Below, one piece after another: positions 1-10,309 of a stretch of 64,000 nt of DNA. The DNA comes from Burkholderiales bacterium (lineage in GTDB: Bacteria > Pseudomonadota > Gammaproteobacteria > Burkholderiales > Casimicrobiaceae), in NCBI GenBank assembly GCA_025352105.1, contig JANXUB010000029.1, positions 1 to 64,000 on the forward strand, written 5' to 3'. Within the stretch, counting starts at the first letter, position 1. Every line of letters begins with the position of its first letter. The translations under genes and the position numbers were made by a program. The notes beneath the pieces were generated by a model. The model ran no database searches, had not been told where the DNA came from, and saw only the letters and a list, made by a program, of their open reading frames with translations.

Positions 1-1
1 A

Positions 2-133
2 CGCGGCCCCCTGAAGACGGGCGAGAAAATGAAGGCGCGCGTGGATGAAGAGTTGACCAAAATCAAAGAAAACCCGTCTTTGGTCAAACAGTTCTTTAAA
101 CATCCTAGTGTCTCTTATATTTCTGACTTATGA
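2..133 (+). CDS. C-terminal end of an unidentified protein, truncated by the window edge (…RGPLKTGEKMKARVDEELTKIKENPSLVKQFFKHPSVSYISDL*)
   Basis: Open frame from the window start to TGA at 131-133; not in the ORF list because it lacks a start. Confidence 0.5.
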   Translation, partial: RGPLKTGEKMKARVDEELTKIKENPSLVKQFFKHPSVSYISDL

Positions 134-326
134 GTAATTCGACAGGAGCTGCGTCAACAGCATTCGGCGCGGATGAAACACGTTCAACGGTGGTGCGTGT
201 GACCGCCATTTGTTCAACAGGGGGAGGCAAAGTGGAACAAGCCGCAAGCGTTACCGCAGCTGTAAGTACGCCACCCAGTTTGAGAAAGTAACCGCGTTGA
301 TTGCGGGTAAAAAGTAGAGGTTGCAT
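105..326 (-). pseudogene. Truncated DUF4398-like lipoprotein (N-terminal fragment)
   Basis: Lipobox LTAAVTLAAC followed by STLPPPVEQMAVTRTTVERVSSAPNAVDAAPVEL, resembling DUF4398 N-termini; resemblance stops near position 135 and the frame ends after LISQKYKRH. Confidence 0.45.
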
Positions 327-905
327 GTTGACCGCTCCTGACGATGACTAACATAAAGATCATGCGTCGCATCATTCATGACGACGCTATTGCGACGGGA
401 TGCGCCAAAGGACACATTGGCTGCGAGTGTAGAAAGCGCCCGAAATTTGCGCCATCGGTCAATGGTTGCAATCGATGTAGGCGATGTCTTACGCTGCAAA
501 CTGCGGCAAGTATCGCGGCGCGCGCGCGACAATCGAGTGCGAGACGTAGGCAGCGACTGAGCGGCATTCGCGCAGGCGATTCGAAGTCTGCGGCGAAGTG
601 GTTGCAATCCGTGGTGGTTATCGCGTGCTGACCGCCGCGCGGCGAATATGGCGACACCGGGAGTTGTCGAAGTTTCCGCTAAACGATAAAGCCGGAGTGC
701 TTTGCGATAGTGCGCTAGCATTTGTTAGTAGTCGACAGTTCACTCAGGCGCTCCCGGCACTTCGGTGCTTTGCTAAACCTGTCATCGCTTTTTTGCAAAA
801 CACGTCGGAAACGACGAACCACACGAATCACCTTTTGTGCTGAACCGTGTTGGAATGGGGGCCACCAGCAAACAATTTGGTTTGGCGTTGAAAGGCAGAT
901 TCGCT

Positions 906-1604
906 ATGTCGAACGCTACTTCGTCCCGCGCGCCCGTGTCTCCGGTCGTCGTCGGATCAATCACACCTGCTTCTGTGAAAAAACGCGCTACGAGCGTTGC
1001 GCGCAAAACACTCGCTCCACAGCCGCCTAATCTGGCGACCGTTGCGTTCGCGGTCGCGGACATTTCTGCTCTGGCGAAAAGCCTGCGCGCTGCCTTTGAT
1101 CGCGTTGACGCATCGCCCGGTCAGGTGCAGATGCTCAATTGGCTGGCGAAAGCGGCGGGACATCAAAACTATCAAAGTCTGCGGGCTCAGGCGAGCGCCG
1201 TAACTGGGCCAACAGAAGCCGCAAGCATTACCGCTGCAACCGCCAAAACTGCAAGATCCGAAAGCGAATCGGCGTTGTCCGCGCACGCCGCAAAGGCGCT
1301 CACGCAATTCGACACTGACGGAAAACTCACCCGCTGGCCCCACAAATTTGCCGTGCAGCGCATCGCTATGTGGGGGTTGTGGATTCGTTTTGATTCGAAG
1401 CGCCGGTACACCGAAAAAGAAGTGAACAGCGTGCTGAACGCGTGGCATTTGTATGGCGACCACGCGACGTTGCGACGCGAGTTGATCAACATGGATTTGC
1501 TGGCGCGCAAGCCCGACTGTTCGGTTTACTGGAAGCGCCCGCAGGTTCCCGGTGACGAGGCTCGCGCATTTCTCAGAGGATTGCGCGAATCATCCGCAGC
1601 ATGA
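906..1604 (+). CDS. DUF2087 domain-containing protein
   Basis: C-terminal KEVNSVLNAWHLYGDHATLRRELINMDLLARKPDCSVYWK is DUF2087-like; ATG at 906 preceded by AAAGG. Confidence 0.65.
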   Translation: MSNATSSRAPVSPVVVGSITPASVKKRATSVARKTLAPQPPNLATVAFAVADISALAKSLRAAFDRVDASPGQVQMLNWLAKAAGHQNYQSLRAQASAVTGPTEAASITAATAKTARSESESALSAHAAKALTQFDTDGKLTRWPHKFAVQRIAMWGLWIRFDSKRRYTEKEVNSVLNAWHLYGDHATLRRELINMDLLARKPDCSVYWKRPQVPGDEARAFLRGLRESSAA

Positions 1605-1855
1605 TTCGCGTGACTGGCAAGTGATGTAGTCGCTGCGTTTGAAGATGCCCGTTCTACGAGCTCGCCGACCCGGCGCAATACCTCGTAGCCGTTTAGCGGC
1701 CCACGTTCGGTTTGCTTCCCATCTTGCATGCCGATGCGTCCGTGCCGATTTTTATTGGCGTGAAATCGTATTCGTAACGGCACAGCATTCGCACAGCTCA
1801 TCAAGCCTGAAATCCGGGGGTGTCAGACGGAGCAATGCCACGTACACTATGAGCC

Positions 1856-3490
1856 ATGGTGGCAGCAAAGAGCAACTTAGAACAACAGCATATCGACGCT
1901 GAGCTTGCGTTTCTGCGCGCGCTGCCTCAGGTTCAAAGCGTTGCTGCGCTTGAGCGCGGCGAGGCGCTGTTGGCCGCGCATGAAGCGCGTTTGTCAACGG
2001 AGGACTTGCTGCTCGTGCTGCGCGCCTGCGCATCGGGATGTCAGTCGGCAGGACGCTGGCTCGACGGGCTGCAGTTTGCGCAACGGGCGCTCGAAGTTTG
2101 TCGGCGCAGCGGTGAGCGAGGCAGAGCGCTCGACCGGATTCCGTTTCTGGCGATCAACGGCAACATTCATTCCTTTCTGCACAACTATCACCTCGCAGTA
2201 CGCTCACTGCGCGAAGCCATCATGATCGCCGAGCGCGAAGAGAGTCAGGTGGATATTGCGAAATTGTCGCTGGGGCTGGGCGCTGTTTATTCGCGGCTGG
2301 GAGAACACGATCTTGCGTTGACGCTATTTGAGCGCTCAGAGAAGCTCGCGCGCGAATACAAGCTGACTTCCACTCATTCCGGTGCGTTGAACAATATCGC
2401 GCGTCAGTTGCGGCTTAACGGCAAGATCGGCGAAGCTCGCCAGACGGTCGACAGCGCGATTGAACTTCTGGCTGGTCAGAGCCAGCCGGAATGGCTGCCG
2501 TATTTGCTGCATTCGCGCTCGGAAATTTCCATCGCGGAAGGCAATGCTGATGCGGCATTGACCGATTTGCGCGCGGCAGCAACTTTGCTCAGACAATTTC
2601 AGAATACGCCGGTTCTGCTGCAAGTATTGGCCGACAGCGCGGATTTGTTGGCCCAGCGCGGTGACGTTGAGGCGGCGCGGGAATTACTGCTTGAGGCGAG
2701 CGAGTTGTCGCAAAGCGCTTCTCTGCATGACCTTCGAGCCAGAGTGGCGCTCGCGCGTGCGCGACTGGCGAGGCAGCAGAGTGACACTACAGCGGCACTC
2801 GCTGCGGTCGACGAGTTTCTGGTGGCGCAGACCGATGCCAACGCAGTCGAACTAGAAGGGCAGCGCATTGCGACCCGCTTCGTTGAAGAGGTAGAGCGCA
2901 CGGAAGCACGCGGTCGACGCGAAGCCGAAGCCGTGAGCGCGTTAACGCTGCGTCTGCTCGACACGCAGGCGCAGGCCGAGAAGGCTGCAAAGCTTGCGGC
3001 GCGCGACCCACTGACTGGTGTGCTCAACCGCTCGGCCTTCGAGAACGCCGTGATGCGAGTCGCCGCTGGCCCTCAGCAGCCGGTAACGCTCATCATGCTC
3101 GACGTTGATAACTTCAAGGCGACCAACGACCAGTTTGGTCACATCGCGGGCGACGCGGTGCTCTCGGGGCTAGTGGATCGCATGCGCCAGAGTCTGCGTG
3201 CCAACGATTTGCTCGGTCGATTTGGAGGTGACGAGTTTCTGTTGCTGTGCCCCGGTGTCGGGCCCCGCATCGCGCTGGCGATTGCCAACCGGATGCTGGC
3301 GCGTATTGCGCAAGAACCGGTGCGCTACGAAAACCACGAGATTAGCGTCACTGTGAGCCTCGGTGCGGCCTGCGCGCAAACCAAGTCGTTGCCCGCGCTT
3401 AGCTATCTAATAAAGCGCACCGATGCCGCGCTACGTCGCGCCAAACTGGCCGGAAAGAATCGCGCGGTTGTTGTTCGCGTGAACGTTTAG
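1856..3490 (+). CDS. TPR-containing GGDEF diguanylate cyclase
   Basis: TPR-like N-terminus; ARDPLTGVLNR, LDVDNFKATND and GRFGGDEFLLL motifs. Confidence 0.9.
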   Translation: MVAAKSNLEQQHIDAELAFLRALPQVQSVAALERGEALLAAHEARLSTEDLLLVLRACASGCQSAGRWLDGLQFAQRALEVCRRSGERGRALDRIPFLAINGNIHSFLHNYHLAVRSLREAIMIAEREESQVDIAKLSLGLGAVYSRLGEHDLALTLFERSEKLAREYKLTSTHSGALNNIARQLRLNGKIGEARQTVDSAIELLAGQSQPEWLPYLLHSRSEISIAEGNADAALTDLRAAATLLRQFQNTPVLLQVLADSADLLAQRGDVEAARELLLEASELSQSASLHDLRARVALARARLARQQSDTTAALAAVDEFLVAQTDANAVELEGQRIATRFVEEVERTEARGRREAEAVSALTLRLLDTQAQAEKAAKLAARDPLTGVLNRSAFENAVMRVAAGPQQPVTLIMLDVDNFKATNDQFGHIAGDAVLSGLVDRMRQSLRANDLLGRFGGDEFLLLCPGVGPRIALAIANRMLARIAQEPVRYENHEISVTVSLGAACAQTKSLPALSYLIKRTDAALRRAKLAGKNRAVVVRVNV

Positions 3491-3578
3491 AGCGCGTTTG
3501 CGTGCGTTAACGCACGGGCCCGGAAAAGCGTCACGTGTAGCATCGCCCGAGTTCACATAGCTCCCCAGCATTGATTGC

Positions 3579-5003
3579 ATGTTTGACCCGTCGCCGCTGC
3601 CCCCAGGCAACTTGAACCAGCACCCACTTGTCGTCGATCTCGACGGCACACTGTGCAAGACCGACACGCTGTGGGAATGCTTCTTTGCGGCGTGGCGAGT
3701 GCATTGGTGGCTGCCGCTGGCGAGCGCGTTGTGGATGATTTCGGGGCGTAGCAAACTCAAAGCGCGGCTGGCTGCCATTGCGCTTCCCGATGTGATGGGA
3801 CTACCGTGGAATACTGCGGTCATTGACGCGCTACACGCGGCGCGTACGAGCGGTCAGCGCACGGTGCTGGCCACCGCTGCGAACGTCCGAATTGCCGAGG
3901 CGTGCGCTGGCGAATTGGGCGTGTTCGATGAAGTTATGGCCTCGGACGGCCTCGTGAATCTCAAAGGCCGGAATAAAGCAGCGCAATTGGTGGCGCGCTT
4001 TGGGCAAGGCGGCTTTGATTACGTCGGCGACTCAACTGCGGACACGCCGGTGTGGGCCGCAGCATCGCGCAAACTGACCGTGTCTGAGGTGATGCCATCA
4101 GGCGTAGAAAGACTGGGGCTGAAGACTTCGGCCAACAAACTTTCGAGCTGGATGAAGCTCATACGTGCGCGACACTGGGTTAAAAACGTGCTCGTTTTTG
4201 TGGCGCCGATGGCTGCGCATCAGTGGAGCGCAGAGGCGACGTGGCTGCCTGTTCTGCTCACGTTTGCGGCGTTCTGTGCGGTGTGCTCAGGCGTTTATGT
4301 GCTCAACGATTTATTCGATCTCGCGTCTGATCGAGCGCATCCAACGAAGCGCCACAGACCGCTTGCGGCCGGGGAATTGTCGCTGGCGACGGCTACGGTC
4401 GTGTCACTGGTTTTGTTGATTGGCGGCCTCGGATTGGCGTTTTGGATCGGGCCGCTTGTTGGCGCGGTCGTCGCGCTCTACGTGGTCGCCAACGCGATCT
4501 ACACAGTGCGCCTGAAGCGCGTGGCGGTGTTCGATGTGTTTTGCCTGGCCGGGCTTTATACGCTGCGGATTGTGGCGGGAGCGGCAGCGGTCATGGTGCC
4601 ATTGTCAACGTGGTTAGTCGCGTTTTCGGTGTTCGCATTTTTGAGTCTGGCACTCCTGAAGCGCGCGGCGGACATTGATCGACTAGCACCCGACGAAGTG
4701 CTGCCAGGGCGCGGCTACAGCGGTCGGGACGCGGCGTTTGTGAATGGATTTGGTATTAGCAGCGCCATTGCTGCCTGCCTTGTGCTCACGCTCTACATCG
4801 CCAGCGAACAGGTCGCCGCGATGTACGCCGAACCGCTCTGGTTGTGGGGCGTCGCCGTCGTCGTGTTGATGTGGCTTGCCCGCATGTGGCGTATGGCGAT
4901 GAACGGCACGATGGATGACGACCCGGTGATGTTCGCGGTGCGTGATGGCGTCTCGATTGGGTGCGCGTTGGCGGTCGTTGTCTTCACCGCGCTCGCGCTT
5001 TAG
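3579..5003 (+). CDS. HAD-like hydrolase fused to UbiA-family prenyltransferase
   Basis: HAD motif VVDLDGTLCKTDT at the N-terminus; UbiA motif NDLFDLASDRAHPTKRHRPLAAG in a multi-TM C-terminus. Confidence 0.88.
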   Translation: MFDPSPLPPGNLNQHPLVVDLDGTLCKTDTLWECFFAAWRVHWWLPLASALWMISGRSKLKARLAAIALPDVMGLPWNTAVIDALHAARTSGQRTVLATAANVRIAEACAGELGVFDEVMASDGLVNLKGRNKAAQLVARFGQGGFDYVGDSTADTPVWAAASRKLTVSEVMPSGVERLGLKTSANKLSSWMKLIRARHWVKNVLVFVAPMAAHQWSAEATWLPVLLTFAAFCAVCSGVYVLNDLFDLASDRAHPTKRHRPLAAGELSLATATVVSLVLLIGGLGLAFWIGPLVGAVVALYVVANAIYTVRLKRVAVFDVFCLAGLYTLRIVAGAAAVMVPLSTWLVAFSVFAFLSLALLKRAADIDRLAPDEVLPGRGYSGRDAAFVNGFGISSAIAACLVLTLYIASEQVAAMYAEPLWLWGVAVVVLMWLARMWRMAMNGTMDDDPVMFAVRDGVSIGCALAVVVFTALAL

Positions 5004-5009
5004 TCGTAA

Positions 5010-5125
5010 CAGCTTTTTATTGCAATAAAGGCTGAATGCGGGCTAGATGACGATATGTATCAAAGTCAACTTTTGTCGAAAATAGCCTCTGTTCCTCATG
5101 TAGGCTGCGCTCAAAGAAAAAGTTG
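5010..5125. repeat. 115-bp palindromic element, copy A
   Basis: AGCTTTTTATTG..GGCTGAATGCGGGCT..AAGTCAACTTTTGTCG..TAGCCTC..AAAAAGTTG. Confidence 0.75.
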
Positions 5126-5170
5126 TCAGCCTGTTGAAACCTCACCGAGCTACTGCGATACCCTTCAAAA

Positions 5171-6517
5171 CTAAGCCTTCGACAGCACGTCGCGCATCAC
5201 GCTGACAATCTGATCGATGTGCGATTTTTCGCTGATGAAGGGCGGCGCAATGATCAAGTTGTCGCCGGTGCCCTTGACGTTCACGCCCGCGTCGAACAAT
5301 CGTTTCTGCAGCTCGTGACCTCTTGCACCGGGCGTGCCATCCATCGCAACTTCAACCGCCGCCATCATGCCAATTGCGCGGATGTCGACCACGACGGGCA
5401 GATCAGCCAGCGAGAAGATCGCGTCGATGAAATAAGGGGCCATGGCCGCCGCACGATCAATCAGCTTTTCCTCGCGAAAAATCTTCATCATCGCGAGTCC
5501 CGCTGCGACGCACGCCGGGTGTGCGCTGTAGGTGTAGCCGTGGAAAAACTCAATGCCTTTGGCTGGGCCTGCGTTGGTAATCGTGTCGTAAATATCGGTA
5601 CGTGCGGCCACCGCGCCCATCGGCTGCGCGCCGTTGGTGATGGCCTTTGCCATACACATCAAGTCCGGCGTCACGCCAAACGCCTGAGCGCCAAAGTTCG
5701 CCCCCATGCGGCCCCAGCCCGTAATCACTTCATCAAATACGAGCAGAATTCCGTGCCGATCGCAAATCTCGCGCAGACGATTCAAATAGCCCTTGGGTGG
5801 CGGCAAACAGCCGAACGATCCAGCGGTCGGCTCGACGAATACGGCTGCGATATTGTCGCCGCCGTACATCGCGCAAAAACGCTGCAAGTCGTCCGCCAGA
5901 TCGGCACCGGTTTCGGGCTGACCTTTAACAAATTTATTCTGCGGCAACGCCGTGTGGCGCATGTGATACACGCCGGGCAGGCCAACGCCGAATGCTTTGC
6001 GGTTATTGATCATGCCCGACAGTGCCACGCCGCCCATGTTCACGCCGTGATACGCGCGCTCCCGGCTGATGAAAATCTGGCGCTGACCCTGACCGCGCAC
6101 TCGGTGATACGCAAGCGCCATTTTCATCGCGCTGTCGACTGTTTCCGAGCCTGAGCCGACGAAGAAAATGCGATCCAGCCCCAGTGGCGTGAACTCCGCG
6201 ATCTGGCCGGCCAGTTCAAAACTTTTTGCATGCCCGCGCGCGAACGGCGCGACGTAGTCCAACGTCTTTAACTGCTGATAAACCGCCTCGGCGATCTCTG
6301 GACGGCAATGGCCCGCTGCAACACAGAAGAGCCCGGACGCCGCGTCAAGCACCTTGTTGCCAGCCGCCGTCCACACGTACATGCCTTCGCCTTTGACCAG
6401 AAGGCGCGGCTCGGCCTTGAACTCCTTGTTCGGCGAGAACGGCATCCAGAAATTGTCGAGCGCGTGGGCGTCGGGCGCGAGTGTCGCGGTGGTCAACTGG
6501 GGATCGGCGTGGCCCAT
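5171..6517 (-). CDS. Class III aminotransferase (beta-alanine/omega-amino acid--pyruvate type)
   Basis: LLVFDEVITGWGRMG, AKAITNGAQPMGAV, FFHGYTYSAHPACVAAGLA; start reassigned to MGHADPQ at 6517. Confidence 0.9.
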   Translation of the reverse strand: MGHADPQLTTATLAPDAHALDNFWMPFSPNKEFKAEPRLLVKGEGMYVWTAAGNKVLDAASGLFCVAAGHCRPEIAEAVYQQLKTLDYVAPFARGHAKSFELAGQIAEFTPLGLDRIFFVGSGSETVDSAMKMALAYHRVRGQGQRQIFISRERAYHGVNMGGVALSGMINNRKAFGVGLPGVYHMRHTALPQNKFVKGQPETGADLADDLQRFCAMYGGDNIAAVFVEPTAGSFGCLPPPKGYLNRLREICDRHGILLVFDEVITGWGRMGANFGAQAFGVTPDLMCMAKAITNGAQPMGAVAARTDIYDTITNAGPAKGIEFFHGYTYSAHPACVAAGLAMMKIFREEKLIDRAAAMAPYFIDAIFSLADLPVVVDIRAIGMMAAVEVAMDGTPGARGHELQKRLFDAGVNVKGTGDNLIIAPPFISEKSHIDQIVSVMRDVLSKA

Positions 6518-6593
6518 GGGAATTCCTTTTGATGCGGTGAGACGAGACAAGGCACAGCGTAGGCACCCGGAGGCTGCGACAATAGAGCCAGAT

Positions 6594-8093
6594 ATGCGAC
6601 AACGATTAGGCCAGTTGTGGCAAACCCGGTTTGCCCAGAGTGATTCCACCGAAACGCTGCAACAGCGCATCGCCGGGATGTTGCGCCGCGCCGTTCTCGA
6701 GCGCGCGATTCCGCTCGACGCGCCGCTGCCGTCCACACGAGAGCTGGCGGTGGAATTGGGCGTAGCACGGGCGACGGTCGCGCTTGCGTACGAGCGACTG
6801 CAGATTGAAGGCGCGATTGAGTCGCGTGAGCGGCGTGGATTTTTTGTGACCGCCGCGTTTTCGCAGCAGCGCGCCGAGTTCCACGAAAGCGATCAGCTGT
6901 CACTGTTGCCGCCGCCGGACTGGGCAAAGCATTTTCGCTCGCTAGATGTGGCGTACCAGCCGGTGAAAAATCCGACTGACTGGTATCGCTATCGATACCC
7001 GTTCGTTTATGGGCAAATCGACCCGAAACTCTTCCCGCTTGCCGACTGGCGCGACTGTTTTGAGCGCGCAATGAAGTTGGAGAGTGTTGAAGTGTGGACG
7101 GTTGATCGTGGCGATCTCGATGACCGTGATTTGCTGGAGCAGCTGCGCACACGCGTGTTGCCGAGGCGGGGTGTGTGGGCGGCGGCGGATGAGATTCTGG
7201 TGACCGTCGGCGCGCAACAAGCGCTCTACTTGATCGGCCAATTGCTCGGCGGGCGCGGGCGACGGGTGGCTGTCGAAGAGCCTTGCTATCCCGACGTACG
7301 TGCGATTTTTTCGATGACAGGGTCGGAGATTTTGTCGGTAGCCGTTGACGCGGAGGGCGTGGATACTCAGCAAGTCGCAGCGCTGCGTCCAGATGTTGCC
7401 GTAGTCACGCCATCGCATCATTGCCCCACAGGCGTACGTATGAGCGATGAGCGACGACGGGCGCTTTTGTCGCAGGCGGCGGATCAGGATTTTTTGATCG
7501 TCGAGGATGACTACGAGCCCCAACTGGCGGGCGTTTCGGCGCAGCCGGGTGCCACACCTGCACTCAAGAGTCTCGACATGAATGGTCGCGTTTTGTACGT
7601 TGGCAGTTTGTCGAAAACGCTCGCTCCAGGACTGCGGCTGGGCTACATCGTTGCGCCGCGCGAAGTGATCGTTGCGCTGCGTCGGCTGCGTCGGCTCATG
7701 CTGCGACATGTCGCAAGCAACAACGAGCGCGCTCTGGCGCTTTTTTTGTCGCAAGGGCATTTCGAGTCGTTGCAACGAAGACTCGGACATGCCTATCAGG
7801 TGCGCCTGAAAATTCTGCGTGCGGCAATGGCGGAGCATCTTCCCGACTGGCGCATTCAGAGTCCGGAGGGCGCAGGGTCGGCCTTGTGGGTGCGCTTACC
7901 CGAGGGGCTTCTAACGACCGAGCTGGTTGAAGCAGCGCGTGCGGTGGATGTCGTGATTGAACCGGGGGTGGGTTTCTTTGGTCTTCCCGCAGCGGGCGAA
8001 TTCATTCGCATGGGGATTTCGGCGATCCCGACACATTTGATTGGTGAGGGTGTGCTCGCCCTGGCCGCTGTTGCGGCCTCTTTGCAAATCTAG
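6594..8093 (+). CDS. MocR/PdxR-type GntR regulator with aminotransferase-like domain
   Basis: wHTH LPSTRELAVELGVARATVALAYERLQIEG plus fold-type I AT domain (YVGSLSKTLAPGLRLGY); start reassigned to ATG at 6594. Confidence 0.9.
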   Translation: MRQRLGQLWQTRFAQSDSTETLQQRIAGMLRRAVLERAIPLDAPLPSTRELAVELGVARATVALAYERLQIEGAIESRERRGFFVTAAFSQQRAEFHESDQLSLLPPPDWAKHFRSLDVAYQPVKNPTDWYRYRYPFVYGQIDPKLFPLADWRDCFERAMKLESVEVWTVDRGDLDDRDLLEQLRTRVLPRRGVWAAADEILVTVGAQQALYLIGQLLGGRGRRVAVEEPCYPDVRAIFSMTGSEILSVAVDAEGVDTQQVAALRPDVAVVTPSHHCPTGVRMSDERRRALLSQAADQDFLIVEDDYEPQLAGVSAQPGATPALKSLDMNGRVLYVGSLSKTLAPGLRLGYIVAPREVIVALRRLRRLMLRHVASNNERALALFLSQGHFESLQRRLGHAYQVRLKILRAAMAEHLPDWRIQSPEGAGSALWVRLPEGLLTTELVEAARAVDVVIEPGVGFFGLPAAGEFIRMGISAIPTHLIGEGVLALAAVAASLQI

Positions 8094-9013
8094 CTACGCG
8101 GCCCGCGCCCAATCGACTCCAGCCGCACGATGCCGTGCCCTTCCGCTGTTTTTTTCGGCGGGATTTTCCATGCGTGCCCGTAGATCACTTCCACGCTGAT
8201 GCGGATCGGCCCGCCGTCGCGCCGCCCCGCGTCCAGCTTCTCTTCAATCGCTCGCAACGTTCGCGGTGTCATGAGGCCTCTTGATCGGGTCCGCATGGCG
8301 TTGCTCGCGCCCTGCGCCTTGAGATCGCGCCAAAGCGCATCGGTTGTTGCGTACTCCAGCGTGATCACTTCCATGTCCATCACGGGGTCAGCGAACCCGG
8401 CATGCACAAGCATGTCACCGATGTCATGCAGATCAGTAAATTTATGAACGTGTTTGTCGGCGACTATTTCATCGCGCGAAATCGCTCGTCGCAACTCGAT
8501 CAACGTGTCCGGCCCTGGCGCGGTGAACATCATCACGCCGCCGAAGTTGAGCACGCGGTTCCATTCGGCAAACAGCGCCGGCAAATCATTCGCCCATTGC
8601 AGCGCAAAGTTGCTCCACAGAACATCGGCGTATTCGCGAGGCAGCGGCAATGCGTTCATGTCGGCGACGAGCCCACGCAGCTCACCTTTACCAGCTTTGT
8701 TGCCGATGCCCGTGAGCCGCGCCAGCAATCCTATTTTCGGTACCGGTGGCGCGGCGCGCGCCACCATAGCCGGTGACTGGTCGACCGCGATGATGGTGGC
8801 ATCAGTAAAACGCTCAGCAAGCGCCGCCGTATGCGTCCCCGGCCCACAGCCGACGTCGAGCACGACCGACGGCGCGATCCGCATGATGTCAAAACGCTCA
8901 AGCAGTCGACTACCCACTTCGCGCTGAACCACCGCGGCCTCGGCGTAGGTACTCGCCGTGCGGTCGAAACGCGTGCGCAGCAGTTCAACGTCAACAGGTT
9001 CCGGCGCGCTCAC
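8090..9013 (-). CDS. bioC: Malonyl-ACP O-methyltransferase (BioC-like)
   Basis: LDVGCGPGTHTAAL SAM motif; DVLWSNFALQWANDLPALFAEWNRVL typical of BioC. Confidence 0.8.
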   Translation of the reverse strand: MSAPEPVDVELLRTRFDRTASTYAEAAVVQREVGSRLLERFDIMRIAPSVVLDVGCGPGTHTAALAERFTDATIIAVDQSPAMVARAAPPVPKIGLLARLTGIGNKAGKGELRGLVADMNALPLPREYADVLWSNFALQWANDLPALFAEWNRVLNFGGVMMFTAPGPDTLIELRRAISRDEIVADKHVHKFTDLHDIGDMLVHAGFADPVMDMEVITLEYATTDALWRDLKAQGASNAMRTRSRGLMTPRTLRAIEEKLDAGRRDGGPIRISVEVIYGHAWKIPPKKTAEGHGIVRLESIGRGPRS

Positions 9014-9045
9014 AGCACACGCTCGATCACACTACGTGGGAAAAT

Positions 9046-9831
9046 TTGCACAGCATTCGATCAAAGACAGGTTCCCCAATTTTATTGCGTTCGCTCTACA
9101 GTGAAGCCCGCACCACGCTCGCTCGCGTGCGTGAGCGAGCCTTGCCGCAGACCTGTTTCTTCTGCGGTGACGACGGGCCGGAAACCGTGTGCGACCCGTG
9201 TGCAGCGTCGCTCGTTCGTTTGCAGCGTGAAGTCTGTCCACGCTGCCAGCTTCCGGCCGCAAACGGCGCAGTCTGTGGGCGCTGCCTCAAGAAGCCGCCC
9301 GTTTGGCAACATTTGGTCGCGGAGTGGCAGTACGAATTTCCGCTAAAAACTGCCGTCGTTTCTGCGAAATACCATCACGCTTTTCCGATTTTTCGGTGGA
9401 TATCGGCGCAGCGCCTTGATTGGCCTTTTGACGCCTCCGCTACGCTGGTGCCAGTTCCGCTCGCCGAGCGTCGTCTACAGCAACGCGGCTACAACCAGGC
9501 GCAGTTGATTGCCAACGAAATGGGCAGTCGCTTTGGGCTGCACGTCGATGCAGACGCGGTGATCCGAATCCGCGAAACCGATATTCAGCAACGATTGAAC
9601 TGGAGTGAGCGTCGGCGCAACGTGAGAAGTGCGTTCGCCGCAACGCGCTCGTTCGCGGGCGAATCGGTGGTGCTTGTTGACGATGTGCTCACTACGGGAT
9701 CAACCCTGAACGAGCTTGCGCGTGCCGTGTATGACGCCGGTGCGATTCGTGTCGACGCCTATGTGTTGGCGCGTGTGCAACCGATACGCCGTCGTGACCG
9801 TGTCGTGAAATTTGGTCGCGCAACCGCGTGA
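9046..9831 (+). CDS. ComF family phosphoribosyltransferase
   Basis: [13 protein letters not shown] zinc finger; [31 protein letters not shown] motif. Confidence 0.9.
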   Translation: MHSIRSKTGSPILLRSLYSEARTTLARVRERALPQTCFFCGDDGPETVCDPCAASLVRLQREVCPRCQLPAANGAVCGRCLKKPPVWQHLVAEWQYEFPLKTAVVSAKYHHAFPIFRWISAQRLDWPFDASATLVPVPLAERRLQQRGYNQAQLIANEMGSRFGLHVDADAVIRIRETDIQQRLNWSERRRNVRSAFAATRSFAGESVVLVDDVLTTGSTLNELARAVYDAGAIRVDAYVLARVQPIRRRDRVVKFGRATA

Positions 9832-9841
9832 GATCCGCCGC

Positions 9842-10309
9842 ATGATCCACGTCGTTCTGATCGAACCAGAAATTCCGCCGAATACCGGCAACATCATCCG
9901 CCTGTGCGCCAACACGGGCGCGATGCTGCACTTGGTGAAACCGCTCGGTTTTCCGCTCGACGATGCGCGCATGCGGCGCGCAGGGCTCGACTACCACGAA
10001 TACGCGACGATGCAGGTGCATGAGGATTGGGCGGTGTGCAAGGCCGCGCTTTCGGGCCACAGAATGTTCGCCATCGAAACCTGCGGCGTTAAATCCCCGC
10101 ACGAAACAATGCTGCAAACTGGCGATGTTTTTGTGTTTGGATCAGAGACCAAAGGCCTGTCGGCGACCGTGCTGTCGGATTTTGCGCCAGAGCGCCAGCT
10201 GCGACTTCCGATGCGCCCTGCGATCAGGAGCTTGAACCTTTCAAACTCGGTCGCGGTGACGGTTTACGAGGCTTGGCGGCAGCTGGGGTTTGCCGGTGCG
10301 GGCTCATAG
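9842..10309 (+). CDS. trmL: tRNA (cytidine(34)-2'-O)-methyltransferase
   Basis: [68 protein letters not shown] motifs. Confidence 0.92.
   Translation: MIHVVLIEPEIPPNTGNIIRLCANTGAMLHLVKPLGFPLDDARMRRAGLDYHEYATMQVHEDWAVCKAALSGHRMFAIETCGVKSPHETMLQTGDVFVFGSETKGLSATVLSDFAPERQLRLPMRPAIRSLNLSNSVAVTVYEAWRQLGFAGAGS

Noticed and set aside
344-843. Several small ORFs on both strands in 344-843
   Set aside because: No RBS, motif or plausible composition; the region looks non-coding or decayed.
3501-3516. Perfect 16-bp palindrome CGTGCGTTAACGCACG after the GGDEF gene
   Set aside because: No T-tract and only one copy seen; could be a weak terminator or chance.
5219-6154. 311-aa plus ORF opposite the aminotransferase
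   Set aside because: Antisense shadow of a strongly supported CDS.
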